DNA from: WHTI01 sp963826105
GTDB taxonomy: Bacteria; Actinomycetota; CADDZG01; WHSQ01
NCBI GenBank assembly: GCA_963826105.1
Contig: CAWGWA010000017.1
Location: 1 to 64,000 of the forward strand
Length of the DNA stretch: 64,000 bases
Direction of reading: 5' to 3'
Positions 1 through 10,010 of the stretch are shown here, piece after piece; position 1 is the stretch's first letter, and the number at the start of each line of letters is the position of its first letter. The position numbers and the translations under genes are program-made. A model generated the notes under the pieces. It was not told the DNA's origin, searched no databases, and saw nothing but the letters and a program-made list of their open reading frames with translations.

Positions 1-891
1 CGTCGGGCGTATCCAGAGGAAGAGGAAGACCATGAAGACCGTCTTCCCGAAGAACCAGACGATCCCGGGGATGTTCTCGAGAGGCTCCCACGGAACGATC
101 GGCTTATAGCCACCGAGGAACAACGTGGCAGCGATCCCACCGAACGCCACGAGGTGCCCCATCTCGGCGAACATGTGGGCAAAGATGTAGCGCATCCCGG
201 TGTACTCGGTGAATGGCCCGGTGATGATCTCGGACTCCGCGACCGGCATGTCGAATGGGATACGAGTCATCTCTGCGACCGCACCGACCGTGAAGAGCAG
301 GAAGGCAACCTGTCCGATCCCTATCGGCCAAAAAGCGAAGGGCCAGTCCTGAGCTTCGACGATCCCGTTGAGGCTCAAGGTGCCGGCAAGCATCGCAACC
401 GCCGCGGCGGCCAGCACGATGGGAAGCTCGTAGGCGATCAGCTGTGCCGCCGACCGCAGTGCCCCGATCAAGGCGTACTTGTTGGAACTCGACCACCCCG
501 CCATGATCAACCCGATGCTCGACACCGAACCGATCGCGAGCAGATAGAAAAGGCCGAGGTCGAGGTTCTCGATCACCAAGGTCCGGTCGATCGGGATAAC
601 CAGGTAGATCATCACCACAGGAACGAAGATCGCGACCGGCGCGAACTTGAACACTCGACGGTCGGCCGCGTCCGGGATGATGTCTTCCTTGTAGAGGAAC
701 TTGAGTCCGTCGGCGAGGGTCTGAGCCCACCCGTGGAACCCACCGGCGTACATCGGACCGAGACGGTGCTGCAGGTGGGCCATCACCTTGTGCTCCGCGT
801 ACCCACCGACGAGCGCGGCCATCGGCACCACGCCGAGGATGATCGCGACTTTCACGATCAGGATCTGCCAGTCGGTGAGATTGAGTTCCAT
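1..891 (-). CDS. nuoH: NADH-quinone oxidoreductase subunit H, second copy, C-terminus beyond window
   Basis: Membrane subunit of complex I that lies against the quinone site. The reading frame is open from the ATG at 891 to base 1, so about 297 residues are present and the C-terminus is off the left edge. The N-terminus reads MELNLTDWQILIVKVAI, followed by HRLGPMYAGG and ADGLKFLYKED, typical of NuoH. Its ATG overlaps the nuoD2 stop as TGATG. It directly follows nuoD2, with no nuoE, nuoF or nuoG between them. It is clearly diverged from the other NuoH at 10579-11799, so this is a second locus and not an assembly repeat. Confidence 0.93.
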   Translation of the reverse strand, partial: MELNLTDWQILIVKVAIILGVVPMAALVGGYAEHKVMAHLQHRLGPMYAGGFHGWAQTLADGLKFLYKEDIIPDAADRRVFKFAPVAIFVPVVMIYLVIPIDRTLVIENLDLGLFYLLAIGSVSSIGLIMAGWSSSNKYALIGALRSAAQLIAYELPIVLAAAAVAMLAGTLSLNGIVEAQDWPFAFWPIGIGQVAFLLFTVGAVAEMTRIPFDMPVAESEIITGPFTEYTGMRYIFAHMFAEMGHLVAFGGIAATLFLGGYKPIVPWEPLENIPGIVWFFGKTVFMVFLFLWIRPT

Positions 892-2084
892 CAGCGGTCG
901 ATATCCCCCAGTACGAAGAAGAACGAGCCGAGGATCGCGATCATGTCGGACACGTAGGTGTCTTTGAGCACGTGGCTTAGAGCGGAGACGTTGCTGTACG
1001 ACGGCGTGCGGATCTTGAGCCGGTACGGAGTGCGGTCGCCATCGCTGATGAGATACATGCCAAGTTCGCCGAGCGGGTTCTCCGTGCGCACGTAAACCTC
1101 GCCTTTGGGAGCCTGGACGACCCGGGGCACCTTGCCCATGATCGGACCGGCCGGCATCCCTTCGATCGCCTGCTCGACGATCCTGGCCGACTCGACGACC
1201 TCATGGACCAGAACCCAGAAGCGGTCGAAGCAGTCACCGTTGGGAGCCGAGCAGACCTCGAAGTCGAAATCCTCGTACGACAGGTACGGGTCGTCCTTGC
1301 GAACATCGAAGTCGATGTCCGAGCCGCGAGCGATAGGGCCGGAGACGCCGTAGGAGTAAGCGACCTCTTTCTCGAGCACTCCGACATCGATCGTGCGCTG
1401 CTTGAAGATCTCGTTGCCGATCAGGAGGTTCTCGTACTGAGGCAGCCGCTCGATGACCTGGCGCACGCCCTTGAGAGCCTGGTCGAAGAATCCTGCCGGA
1501 ACGTCCTCTTTGAGGCCGCCGGGACGGAAGAACCCGAAGTGCATGCGACCGCCGGTTGCCATCTCGAGCGCCATCTGGATGTCCTCGCGCTCACGGAACG
1601 CATAGAACGTCGGGGTGATCGCTCCGAGCTCGGCACCGAATGAGGCCATGAACATGAGGTGGTTGAGGATGCGGTTCATCTCCGCCATCACGACACGGAG
1701 ATACGTGGCGCGCGGTGGGACCTCGATCTCCATCAACTTCTCGAGCGCCAGGGCGAGCGGCAGTTCGTTGTTGATGCCCGATAGCCAGTCCATCCGCGAC
1801 ACGAGGTTCGTGATCTGCCGGTAGTCGCGCTGTTCGACGAGCTTCTCGTAGCCGCGGTGCATGTAGCCGATGATCGGCTCCGCATCGATCAGCTTCTCTC
1901 CGTCGATCGTCGCCAGGAGACGGAACACACCGTGGGTCGCCGGGTGCTGCGGTCCGACGTTGAGGATCATCTCCTCGGTGTCGAAGCGCGGCTCCGACTC
2001 GCCGAAGCTCTCCTCGGCCTCGTGCTGTGCCATCCGGGCGATCTCGCTCGCGTCCACGGGCTCGACCGTCGGTCCGGAGGCCAT
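891..2084 (-). CDS. nuoD: NADH-quinone oxidoreductase subunit D, second copy
   Basis: Peripheral 49-kDa-type subunit that forms the quinone-binding pocket with NuoB. It has 397 aa with the conserved NVGPQHPATHG segment near residues 42-52, IIGYMHRGYEKL, and a C-terminal region ending LGDIDR as expected for the family. The start ATG at 2084 overlaps the nuoC2 stop. Compared with NuoD of the 14-gene operon (16273-17515), the N-terminal 40 residues and many core residues differ, consistent with an old paralogue or separate acquisition. Unlike that copy, its frame is intact. Confidence 0.95.
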   Translation of the reverse strand: MASGPTVEPVDASEIARMAQHEAEESFGESEPRFDTEEMILNVGPQHPATHGVFRLLATIDGEKLIDAEPIIGYMHRGYEKLVEQRDYRQITNLVSRMDWLSGINNELPLALALEKLMEIEVPPRATYLRVVMAEMNRILNHLMFMASFGAELGAITPTFYAFREREDIQMALEMATGGRMHFGFFRPGGLKEDVPAGFFDQALKGVRQVIERLPQYENLLIGNEIFKQRTIDVGVLEKEVAYSYGVSGPIARGSDIDFDVRKDDPYLSYEDFDFEVCSAPNGDCFDRFWVLVHEVVESARIVEQAIEGMPAGPIMGKVPRVVQAPKGEVYVRTENPLGELGMYLISDGDRTPYRLKIRTPSYSNVSALSHVLKDTYVSDMIAILGSFFFVLGDIDR

Positions 2085-2638
2085 CAGCGACCCCCTCCGG
2101 CAGCGGCTTCCTCAGGATCCTTGGCCCCGGGCCACGGCTTGGTCATGCGGCTGGGCAGGCGGAACGACTTACGCAGCGGTGTGCCCTCGAAGTCCTCGGG
2201 GAGGTAGAGGTGGACGAGATTCGGGTGACCATTGAATGCGATCCCGAACATCTCCCAGGTCTCCCGCTCATGCCAGATCGCTCCGGCGAACACGCCCGTG
2301 ATCGAGGGGCAGTTGGGATCCTCGACCGGGATCGGGACGTGGACGGTCACTGAGATCACGTGCTCGGGCGAGTAGAGATGGATCAGGACCTCGAGTTCGC
2401 CGGTAGCGGCATCGTCACCCTCTCCAACCGTGAACTCGGTCCGGTCGACCCCCGACAGGAACGAAAAGAACCGGCAGGCCAGGCCGTCGGTATCCCGCAG
2501 CTTGGTGACGACCTCGATCAGGTTCTCCCGGGAGCACGTGAGGTCGACCGCGCCGAAGTTGAGCTTCGGGTCCGTGGCCACGTCTCCGAGCGCGCTCTGC
2601 ACGCGCCCGAGAGCATCCTCCGGAGTAACTCGGCTCAA
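2084..2638 (-). CDS. nuoC: NADH-quinone oxidoreductase subunit C, second copy
   Basis: 30-kDa-type subunit of the complex I connecting module. It has 184 aa with FSFLSGVDRTEF and the family signature region WHERETWEMFGIAFNGHPN, followed by the LPEDFEGTPLRK motif. The start is a TTG at 2638 placed immediately after the nuoB2 TAG stop, which implies translational coupling. It is separate from nuoD, not fused. Its position between nuoB2 and nuoD2 is the normal order. Confidence 0.94.
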   Translation of the reverse strand: MSRVTPEDALGRVQSALGDVATDPKLNFGAVDLTCSRENLIEVVTKLRDTDGLACRFFSFLSGVDRTEFTVGEGDDAATGELEVLIHLYSPEHVISVTVHVPIPVEDPNCPSITGVFAGAIWHERETWEMFGIAFNGHPNLVHLYLPEDFEGTPLRKSFRLPSRMTKPWPGAKDPEEAAAGGGR

Positions 2639-3169
2639 CTAGATACCTCCCGCGAGACCGGGCTCGGGAATGTGCGGGATCTCGATGCGGTGGCCCTTCC
2701 ACTTCTCGGACGGGTTCTCGTTCGTGATCTTCTCTTGGAGACGGATGATGCCCTGGAGCAGAGCTTCGGGCCGAGGCGGGCAGCCGGGGACGTACACGTC
2801 GACCGGGATGATCTGATCGACACCCTTCGTGACCGAGTACGAGTCCCAGTAGGGGCCACCACAGTTGGCGCACGAACCCATCGAGATCACGTACTTGGGT
2901 TCGGGCATCTGGTCGTAGACCCGTTTGATCGGTGCCGCCATCTTGTCGGTCACGGTCCCGGCGACCACGAGCAGGTCGGCCTGACGCGGCGAGGCCGGGA
3001 ACGGGATCACTCCGAAGCGGATCACGTCGAACTTGGTGGCGAGCGCGGCACCCATCTCGATCCCGCAACAGGCGAGACCGAACTGCATCATCCAGAGCGA
3101 GTACTTCCGGCTCCAGTTGAGCGCCCAGGAGACCGGCTTCGGGAGCTTGACCTTCTCGATCACTGCCAT
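2639..3169 (-). CDS. nuoB: NADH-quinone oxidoreductase subunit B, second copy
   Basis: Carries the N2 [4Fe-4S] cluster next to the quinone site. It has 176 aa, with the tandem cysteines in FGLACCGIEM, a cysteine in MGSCANCGG and one in VPGCPPRPE, so all four N2 ligands are present. The ATG at 3169 lies inside the end of nuoA2 (overlap of 10 bases). Compared with the NuoB at 18018-18509 it has an extra cysteine (SCANCGG against ACASSGG) and a longer C-terminal tail. Confidence 0.95.
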   Translation of the reverse strand: MAVIEKVKLPKPVSWALNWSRKYSLWMMQFGLACCGIEMGAALATKFDVIRFGVIPFPASPRQADLLVVAGTVTDKMAAPIKRVYDQMPEPKYVISMGSCANCGGPYWDSYSVTKGVDQIIPVDVYVPGCPPRPEALLQGIIRLQEKITNENPSEKWKGHRIEIPHIPEPGLAGGI

Positions 3170-3534
3170 TCGAGCACCTTCTTCTTGGCCGCGTAGAGGA
3201 GGGCGATGGCGAGGATGCCGATGAAGATGACCATCTCGACGAACGCCTGGGTGCCGAACCGCTCGAACACGATCGCCCAGGGGAACAGGAACACCGCCTC
3301 GACGTCGAAGACCACGAACAGCAGGGCGAAGATGTAATAGCGGACGTTCGACTGGGCCCAGCCGGAGCCGATCGGGTCGATCCCAGACTCGTAGGTCGTG
3401 TACTTGTCTGTGTCCGGGACGTTGGGGGCCACGAGCTTGGCGAGCTGCAGGGTGCCGAGCACCAAGGCGACGCCCACGAGAGCGAATATGCCGATGGTTA
3501 CGTATTGGCCGAAGTAGGTTCCGCCCTCAGGCAC
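3160..3534 (-). CDS. nuoA: NADH-quinone oxidoreductase subunit A, second copy
   Basis: Small membrane subunit with about three transmembrane segments, 124 aa. It contains the TYESGIDPIG motif and FDVEAVFLFPWA, both standard for NuoA. The frame opens with a GTG at 3534. It is the first gene of the second nuo cluster, transcribed leftward. The 188 bases upstream (3535-3722) separate it from a divergent secreted-protein gene and must hold the promoters of both. I see no Rex-type palindrome there, unlike in front of the 14-gene operon. Confidence 0.94.
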   Translation of the reverse strand: MPEGGTYFGQYVTIGIFALVGVALVLGTLQLAKLVAPNVPDTDKYTTYESGIDPIGSGWAQSNVRYYIFALLFVVFDVEAVFLFPWAIVFERFGTQAFVEMVIFIGILAIALLYAAKKKVLEWQ

Positions 3535-3722
3535 TGGTCGCTACCGCTCCCTGTCTTGACGCGTTGATCCCTCTCCAAAACCCCTGGATACCGGGTGGAA
3601 ACTATCACGCAGGCGCCTGAGGCTCCTTAGTTCGTTCGCTCGTGAACGCGCCTCCAACTGGGTAGACAAGGACGCCGCGACCCGACAGGCTCAACGTGGT
3701 GGACGAAACCAAGGGGGATGGG

Positions 3723-4151
3723 ATGGGTCGCAAGATGATCAAGAGGATGGGTCCGGTGATCGGGCTATGCGTCGTTCTTACGGCCCTTGGTGGAGCACCA
3801 GCCACGGGGGCCTCCAAGCAGAAGATCGTTGGCCTCTCGCACACCTCGGATTCGGGCATCACGTACTTCTGCGGCAAGCTCAAGGGAAAGCCGGGCAAGC
3901 GGTATGTGGCCAAGGCCTCGGGCCCTCAGGTGATGTTCGAAGATCGGGTCGCATTCAAGATGCCGGAGTCCGGTCGCAAGACGGTCAGCTTCATCGTCAA
4001 CGCCGGGTCCGAGCCCTCCACCTACTCCCTCACCTTCAAGAAGGGGAGCAAGGTGATCGACAAGGGCGACTACGAGGTCCCACCTCCATTCCCGGCGGGC
4101 GAAGCAGAGGGTCCGTTCACCTGTCCGGCCGATTCCGGGTTGCCGTTCTGA
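3723..4151 (+). CDS. small secreted protein, unknown function
   Basis: 142 aa from the ATG at 3723, which is preceded by a purine-rich AAGGGGGATGGG. The N-terminus is a signal peptide (basic MGRKMIKR, hydrophobic core, probable cleavage after PATGA). The mature part is rich in Lys/Gly and beta-prone, with two cysteines (TYFCGK and FTCPAD) that could form a disulfide. I recognise no domain. An in-frame ATG exists at 3696 but lacks a ribosome site. It sits between the two complex I clusters and converges on nuoN with a 13-base gap. No functional link can be shown. Confidence 0.7.
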   Translation: MGRKMIKRMGPVIGLCVVLTALGGAPATGASKQKIVGLSHTSDSGITYFCGKLKGKPGKRYVAKASGPQVMFEDRVAFKMPESGRKTVSFIVNAGSEPSTYSLTFKKGSKVIDKGDYEVPPPFPAGEAEGPFTCPADSGLPF

Positions 4152-4164
4152 GGGTCCTAAGAGC

Positions 4165-5654
4165 CTAGGGTCCGGCGAAGAAGGTCGCTTTCTCGGCCAG
4201 TTCGATCAGCGGGCTCCAGAAGAGGCCGAGGACGAGGGTGGCAACCGCGCTCAGACCGATGACCCCGATCGAGAGTGGGCCCATGACCGCCTTCGGTTCC
4301 TCGGAGACCTCGGCGTCAACCATGTACATCACGACCAGGATGCGCAGGTAGAAGAACGCGGCGATGGCCGAGGCAACGGCGCCCACGACCACTACAGGGG
4401 TGTAGCCGGCTTCGACCGCGGCGCCGAAGACGACCAGCTTGGCGACGAAGCCCGAGGTGATCGGGACACCGGCAAGCGACAGCATCAACAGTGTCAAGAT
4501 CCCGGCGAGGAGCGGATGGGCGGCGAACAGGCCCCGGAAGTCGTTGACCCTCGTCCGTCGCTCCTCTCCCCCGCCGAGCACCGCCACGATGGCGAAAGCG
4601 CCGACGATCGTTAGCCCGTAGGTAGCGAGATAGAAGAGCGCACCGGAGACGCCTCGGTCGTTGGTCGCGATGATCGCGGTGAACACGAATCCGGCATGGG
4701 CTATCGACGAGTACGCCAGCATCCGCTTGATGTCGTCCTGAACCACCGCGAGGACCGAACCGACGATCATCGTCACGACCGCGATCCCGATGACGAGCGG
4801 GCGCCAGTCCCATCGCAACGGGAACAGCACGACGTCGAGCAGTCGGATGAGGGCGGCGAAGCCGGCGAGCTTCGAGCCCGCGGCCATGAATCCCGGTGAC
4901 CGGAGAGGGCGCTCCCTGGTAGGCGTCGGGGGTCCACATGTGGAATGGAACTGCAGCGACCTTGAAGCCGAGGCCCACGATCAAGAGACCCGCACCGAGC
5001 ACCAGCAGCGAGAGATCGGCCGCCGGGGTGGTCGCCAGGAACGACGTGATCCCACCCTCTCCGTAAAGATTCGTCGTCCCGGTCGCTCCGAACACCAGAG
5101 CGATCCCGAGCAAGAAGAAGGTCGAGGAGAACGCTCCGAGGAGGAAGTACTTCATCGCCGCCTCTTGGCCGTCGAGCCGGCTCCGCTGATAGCCCACCAG
5201 TACGTAGAGGGCGATCGAGAAGGTCTCGAGGGCGAGGAACGTAACGATCAGATCGGCCGACGACGCCATCAACATCATCCCGGCGACCGAGAACAACACG
5301 AGGGCGAAGAACTCACCCTCCTCGAGATCCCGGCGGACGAGGTACTCGTGTCCGAGGAGGATCGTGAGAGCTCCGAAGACGGCGAGCGCGATCTTCACGA
5401 ACACCGAAAAGCCGTCGACCGCGATCATCCCGGAGAACTGCGTGGTCGCGCCGTTCGCATCGACCTGATCCCACGCATCGACGAGCGAAATAGACCGCGG
5501 CACCGAAGCCGACCAGCGAGAGCAGCGGCAGGTACCATCTGTTCTTCCGGTCGCCGATGAACGCGTCGGCGAGCAGGATCACCAGCGCGGTCGCCGCCAG
5601 GGCGATCTCGGGCGCGATCCCGGACAGGGCGATCTTCGGGGCTTCGAACTCCAT
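4165..5654 (-). CDS. nuoN: NADH-quinone oxidoreductase subunit N (two apparent frameshifts)
   Basis: Antiporter-like proton-pumping membrane subunit and last gene of the 14-gene operon. Start ATG at 5654 (MEFEAPKIALSG). The frame breaks near 5486 (after GFGAAVYFA, resuming at LVDAWDQVD) and again at the CCC run 4892-4894 (after APSPVTG, resuming at MAAGSKLAGFAAL). The span is 3n+2, so two single-base excesses restore an enzyme of about 495 aa with the conserved FHMWTPDAYQGAP segment. Upstream nuoM ends 3 bases away. Sequence error is more likely than decay because all of the complex around it is conserved. Confidence 0.9.
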
Positions 5655-5657
5655 GGC

Positions 5658-7134
5658 CTAGGGCACCTCCCCCGCGAGGCCCTCTTCGGGGATGACGCTC
5701 GAGTCGTTGAGCTGCTGGACGACCTTTTCGGCCGAGGGGTTGATGCGATCGAGGAACGGCTTCGGATAGACCCCGATGAACACGATCAGCGCGAGCAGCG
5801 GGGCCAGCATGGCGACCTCGCGGAGGTTGATGTCCGGCATCGTACGGTTGGGCTCGGACGTAAGGGGGCCCTGGAATACCCGCTGGTACGCCCACAGTAG
5901 ATAGATCGCGGCCAGCACGATCCCGAAGGTCGCGGGAACGACCCACCACGAGTAGCGAACGTAGGTGCCCACGAGGATCAGGAACTCACCGACGAATCCA
6001 TTGAGGCCCGGAAGGCCGATCGAGGACAGCGCCACGAACAGGAACAGCCCGGCGATGATCGGCGCCGACTTGCCCAGGCCCCCGAAGTCCGCGATCTGGC
6101 GGGTGTGCCTGCGCTCGTAGAGCATCCCCACGAGCATGAACAGGGCGCCGGTCGAAAGTCCGTGGTTGACCATCTGCAGGATCCCGCCCGACATCCCCTG
6201 TAGCGACCCGACGAAGATGCCGAGCACCACGAATCCGAGGTGCGCAACCGATGAGTACGCGATCAATCGTTTGAGGTCCTTCTGCATCGCCGCGACCAGC
6301 GCGCCGTAGATGATCCCGGCGATCGCGAGGCCCATGATCACCGGCACGAGTTCGCGCGCTGCATCGGGGAACAGCGGGATACCGAAACGGATCAGACCGT
6401 AAGCACCCATCTTCAGCAGGACCGCGGCCAGCATCACTGATCCCGCGGTCGGCGCCTCGGTGTGCGCGTCCGGGAAGCCATGTGTGCAGCGGCACGAGCG
6501 GGACCTTGACGGCGAACGACGCGAAGAACGCGAGGAACAGCAATCGTTGCGTGTCGAGCGCGAGCGGGGTCCCGAGGAGCTCCCGGTATCCGAACGTCGG
6601 GTCACCGGCCGCGAAGTAGAGGAACAGGATCGCCACCAGCATCAGCAATGAGCCCACCAGGGTGAACAGGAAGAACTTCATCGCCGCGTACAGACGGTTC
6701 TGATAGCCCCACATCCCGATGAGGAAGTACATCGGAACGAGCGACGCCTCCCAGAACAGATAGAAGAGGAACATGTCGAGGGCCGAGAACACGCCAAGCA
6801 TGCCGGTCTCAAGCGCGAGCAGGAAGATGAAGTAAGGCTTAACGCGCGTTTCGATCTTCCAAGAGACGAGCACGCACAGCGGCATGAGGAACGAGGTCAG
6901 CATCACCATGAACAGGCTGATGCCGTCGATCCCGGTCGAGTAGCTGATCCCCCACTCCTTGATCCACTCGGCCTGGGACCCAAGCTGGAAGTCCGCGCTC
7001 GAGGTCTCGAAGTTGACCAGCACGCCAAGCGTCACCGCGAACGCAGCCAGAGTGACGACCAGCGACGCCCACCGGATCAGGTCGTGACGGTCCTTCGGGA
7101 TCAGGCCGATCAGCACCGCGCCACCGAGGGGCAC
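5658..7134 (-). CDS. nuoM: NADH-quinone oxidoreductase subunit M (apparent frameshift)
   Basis: Antiporter-like proton-pumping subunit. Taken from the GTG at 7134 (VPLGGAVLIGLIP). Motifs include FYLFWEASLVPMYFLIG and, after correction, LHTWLPDAHTEAPTAGS. One extra base in the GGG run 6472-6474 breaks the frame exactly at that conserved loop, and the span of 3n+1 agrees. An ATG at 7166-7164 is one base out of frame. If a base is missing near 7161 the protein would gain about ten N-terminal residues (MTFPFLDVAIF), which looks more natural. Corrected length is about 491 aa. Confidence 0.9.
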
Positions 7135-7171
7135 GAAGATCGCGACATCGAGGAACGGGAAGTCATCCGTG

Positions 7172-9107
7172 TCACGCCGCCACCCTGACGATCAGGATCG
7201 AGAACACGACCACGACGCCGACGAGGAACGCGGCCGCGTAGTTGCGTACGTAGCCGGTCTGCAGCCTCCGGAGAAGTTCGGAGGAACCGGCGACCAACTT
7301 GCCGGTCCCGTTGACGGCCCCGTCGATGATCTTGCGGTCGAGGACCTCGGTGCAGAAGACCGCCAGATCGCGGCCCGGCTGCAGGATGAGGGTTTCGTAG
7401 GTTCTATCGACGTAGAGCTTGTTGCGAGCCGCACGTACCGCGGGTCCCAACATGCTCTCGACGCGATCCCTCACCTGAAGCCCACCGGCCCTGAGATACA
7501 GGGTCCACGCCAGGGCGATGCCGCCGACGGCAACGACCGTCGCCGCCCCTCCGAGGAGCCACGCGGTGAGGCCGTGCGCGACCTCGGGCTCGCCGAGGAC
7601 CGGCTCGAGGAAATGCTCGAACGTGAGCCCTCCCGGGAAGTTCAGGGCCCCGGCGAGGAGCGAGAGGATCCCCAACGGGATCAGGGCGGCGGCCATGGTC
7701 GGCGGAGCGTCGTGGGCGTGGGTGCCCTCGGGCATCACGGTGTCGCCCTCGAACACCCTGAGGTACATGCGGCTCATGTAGAAGGCGGTGAGACCCGGCG
7801 GTGGCGACCCCGAGGCCCCACAGCGCGTACTGGCCATCGGCCCACGCGCCGGCGAGGATCGCATCCTTGGAGAAGAAGCCCGAGAACGGGATGATCCCGC
7901 AGATCGCCAGCCAGCCCATCATGAAGGTCCACCCGGTGATCGGCATGACCTTGCGCAGGCCGCCCATCTTCCGCATGTCGGTCTCGCCGTCGAGCGCGTG
8001 CATGACCGACCCCGAACCGAGGAACATCAGGGCCTTGAAGAACGCGTGGGTTACGAGGTGGAAGATCGCGATCGAGTAGGCGCCGACGCCGAGGGCCAGG
8101 AACATGTAGCCGAGCTGCGAGATCGTCGAGTACGCGAGCACCTTCTTGATGTCGTATTCGGCGGCGGCGATGATCGCCGCGATCACCGCGGTGGCGCCTC
8201 CGACCCAGGCGACGAGAAGGAGCACGTCGAAGGACGCGGCCTCGAACAGGGGGAACGTCCGGGCGACCATGTAAACACCCGCGGTGACCATCGTCGCGGC
8301 ATGGATCAGCGCGGAGACCGGAGTCGGTCCGGCCATCGCGTCCGGGAGCCAGACGTACAGAGGGATCTGAGCGCTCTTTCCGGTGGCACCGCCGAACAGG
8401 AGCAGCGCCCCGACCGTCGCCATACCCCCGCCGATGGCGCCGGAGGCGGCGGACTCGTTGACGCCGGCGAACGTGAGTGTGCCTGCGGACACAGTCAGCA
8501 GGAAGATGCCGAGCAGGAACGAGAAGTCACCGATCCGGTTGACCACGAACGCCTTCTTGGCGGCGGTCGCGTTGGCTCGATCCTCGAACCAGAACCCGAT
8601 CAGCAGATAGGAGCAGAGGCCAACGCCCTCCCAGCCGACGAACATCACGAGCAGGTTGTCACCCAGGACGAGCAGCAGCATCGCGCCACGAACAGGTTGA
8701 GATAGGCAAAGAAACGACCGTAGTTCTCGTCGCCCGACATGTATCCGATCGAGTAGACGTGGATCAGGAAACCCGACCCCGGTGATCACCAGCACCATGA
8801 CGATCGAGAGCTGGTCGATGACCAGCGACATGTGGACGTTGAAGCCGCCCACCTCGATCCAGGTGAAGAGGCTGTCGGTCAGAACCCGGGCGTTCTCCCC
8901 GTGGCCGGTGTCGATGCCGGTCAGATCGAGGAACGACAGCACCCCGAAGACGAAGGCGATCCCGATAGTCGCGCTGCCGATGATCCCCGACAGCTTTCCG
9001 AGTCGCTTGCCGAAGAAGAGCAGCAATACCGCACCGAGCAACGGGATGCCGACGATGAACTGGGCATAGGTCGCCTCGTTCGTCGCGGCCTCGAGCGCAA
9101 GGTTCAT
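7172..9107 (-). CDS. nuoL: NADH-quinone oxidoreductase subunit L (three apparent frameshifts)
   Basis: Largest antiporter-like subunit, carrying the long lateral helix. Starts at the ATG 9107 (MNLALEAATNEATYAQF). Conserved parts include FVGWEGVGLCSYLLIGFW and ATMVTAGVYMVAR. The frame is broken at AAA 8769-8771 (one extra base), restored at CC 8686-8687 (one missing base), then broken at CCC 7794-7796 (one extra base) before LTAFYMSRMYLRVFEGD. The net excess of one matches a span of 3n+1. Corrected length is about 644 aa. It is placed 4 bases after nuoK. Confidence 0.9.
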
Positions 9108-9111
9108 CGAC

Positions 9112-9420
9112 TCACCACTTCAGCAGGTTCACGTCGTCGACGTTCGCGCTGCGGCGGCGCCGGAAGATGGACACGATGATCGCAAGGCCGACCACTACTT
9201 CGGCGGCGGCAACGACCAGAACGAAGAACACGACGACCTGACCATCTACGGTCCCGTGCATCCGGGAGAACGTCACGAACGCCAGGTTGACCGCGTTGAG
9301 CATCAGCTCGATGAACATGAAGATGACGATCGCGTTGCGCCGCGTGAGCGCACCGACGACTCCTATCGTGAACATGAGGCCCGCGAGGGCGAGGAAGTAC
9401 TCCGCCGGGACGCTGGTCAC
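9112..9420 (-). CDS. nuoK: NADH-quinone oxidoreductase subunit K
   Basis: Small membrane subunit with three transmembrane segments, 102 aa from the GTG at 9420 (VTSVPAEYFLALAGLMF). It contains the family sequence MFIELMLNAVNLAFV, with the conserved Glu of the proton path, and a second conserved Glu in VVAAAEVVVGLAI. The GTG overlaps the nuoJ TGA stop by three bases. The open frame extends further upstream into nuoJ, but only the GTG start gives the normal NuoK length. Confidence 0.93.
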   Translation of the reverse strand: MTSVPAEYFLALAGLMFTIGVVGALTRRNAIVIFMFIELMLNAVNLAFVTFSRMHGTVDGQVVVFFVLVVAAAEVVVGLAIIVSIFRRRRSANVDDVNLLKW

Positions 9421-10010
9421 GCGGGGACCTCGGCTTCTGCTTCTTCCGGGGCCTCGGGCTCGGGCGTCTCGCGCAGGAAGCCCTCGTGTCCCATCCGTCG
9501 CGCGAGGACCATCACGCCGACGATCGCAACGACGAGCAGCACCGAGGTTGCTTCGAAGGGGAACAGATAGTCGCTGAACAACGAATGGGCCAGGGCCTTC
9601 ACGTTCCCGGGGTCCTCGTTGATCGTCACGAGGGCGTTCTCGCCCCGGCCCCCGATCACGAATTCCGTCCCCTTGACCGCGACGTAGACGATCTCGGCGG
9701 CCAGCAGCGCTCCGAGTCCCACGGCGATGGTCCGCTGACCGGAAAGCGGTTCGATCAGAGCCTCTCGCCGATCGACGCCGAGGAGCATGACCACGAACAG
9801 GAACAGGACCATGATGGCGCCGGCGTAAACGATGATCTGCACCGCGGCGATGAAGTACGCGCCCTGGAGCAGAAAGGTGAGCGCGAGCGCCACCTGCGCT
9901 GCCACGAGGAACAGCGCCACGTGCACCGCGTTCTTGGCGAACAACATCGCGATCGAGCTCCCGAGCGCGACCACGAACGAAACGCCGAAGACGACGACCT
10001 CGATGTTCAA
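9417..10010 (-). CDS. nuoJ: NADH-quinone oxidoreductase subunit J
   Basis: Membrane subunit with about five transmembrane segments, 197 aa, beginning MNIEVVVFGVSFVVALGS. It contains FFIAAVQIIVYAGAI-like sequence (AYFIAAVQIIVYAGAIMVL) typical of NuoJ and ends in an acidic Glu/Pro/Ala tail. Start ATG at 10010 overlaps the nuoI stop by four bases. The next gene, nuoK, overlaps its stop. All of nuoH to nuoK are coupled in this way. Confidence 0.94.
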   Translation of the reverse strand: MNIEVVVFGVSFVVALGSSIAMLFAKNAVHVALFLVAAQVALALTFLLQGAYFIAAVQIIVYAGAIMVLFLFVVMLLGVDRREALIEPLSGQRTIAVGLGALLAAEIVYVAVKGTEFVIGGRGENALVTINEDPGNVKALAHSLFSDYLFPFEATSVLLVVAIVGVMVLARRMGHEGFLRETPEPEAPEEAEAEVPA

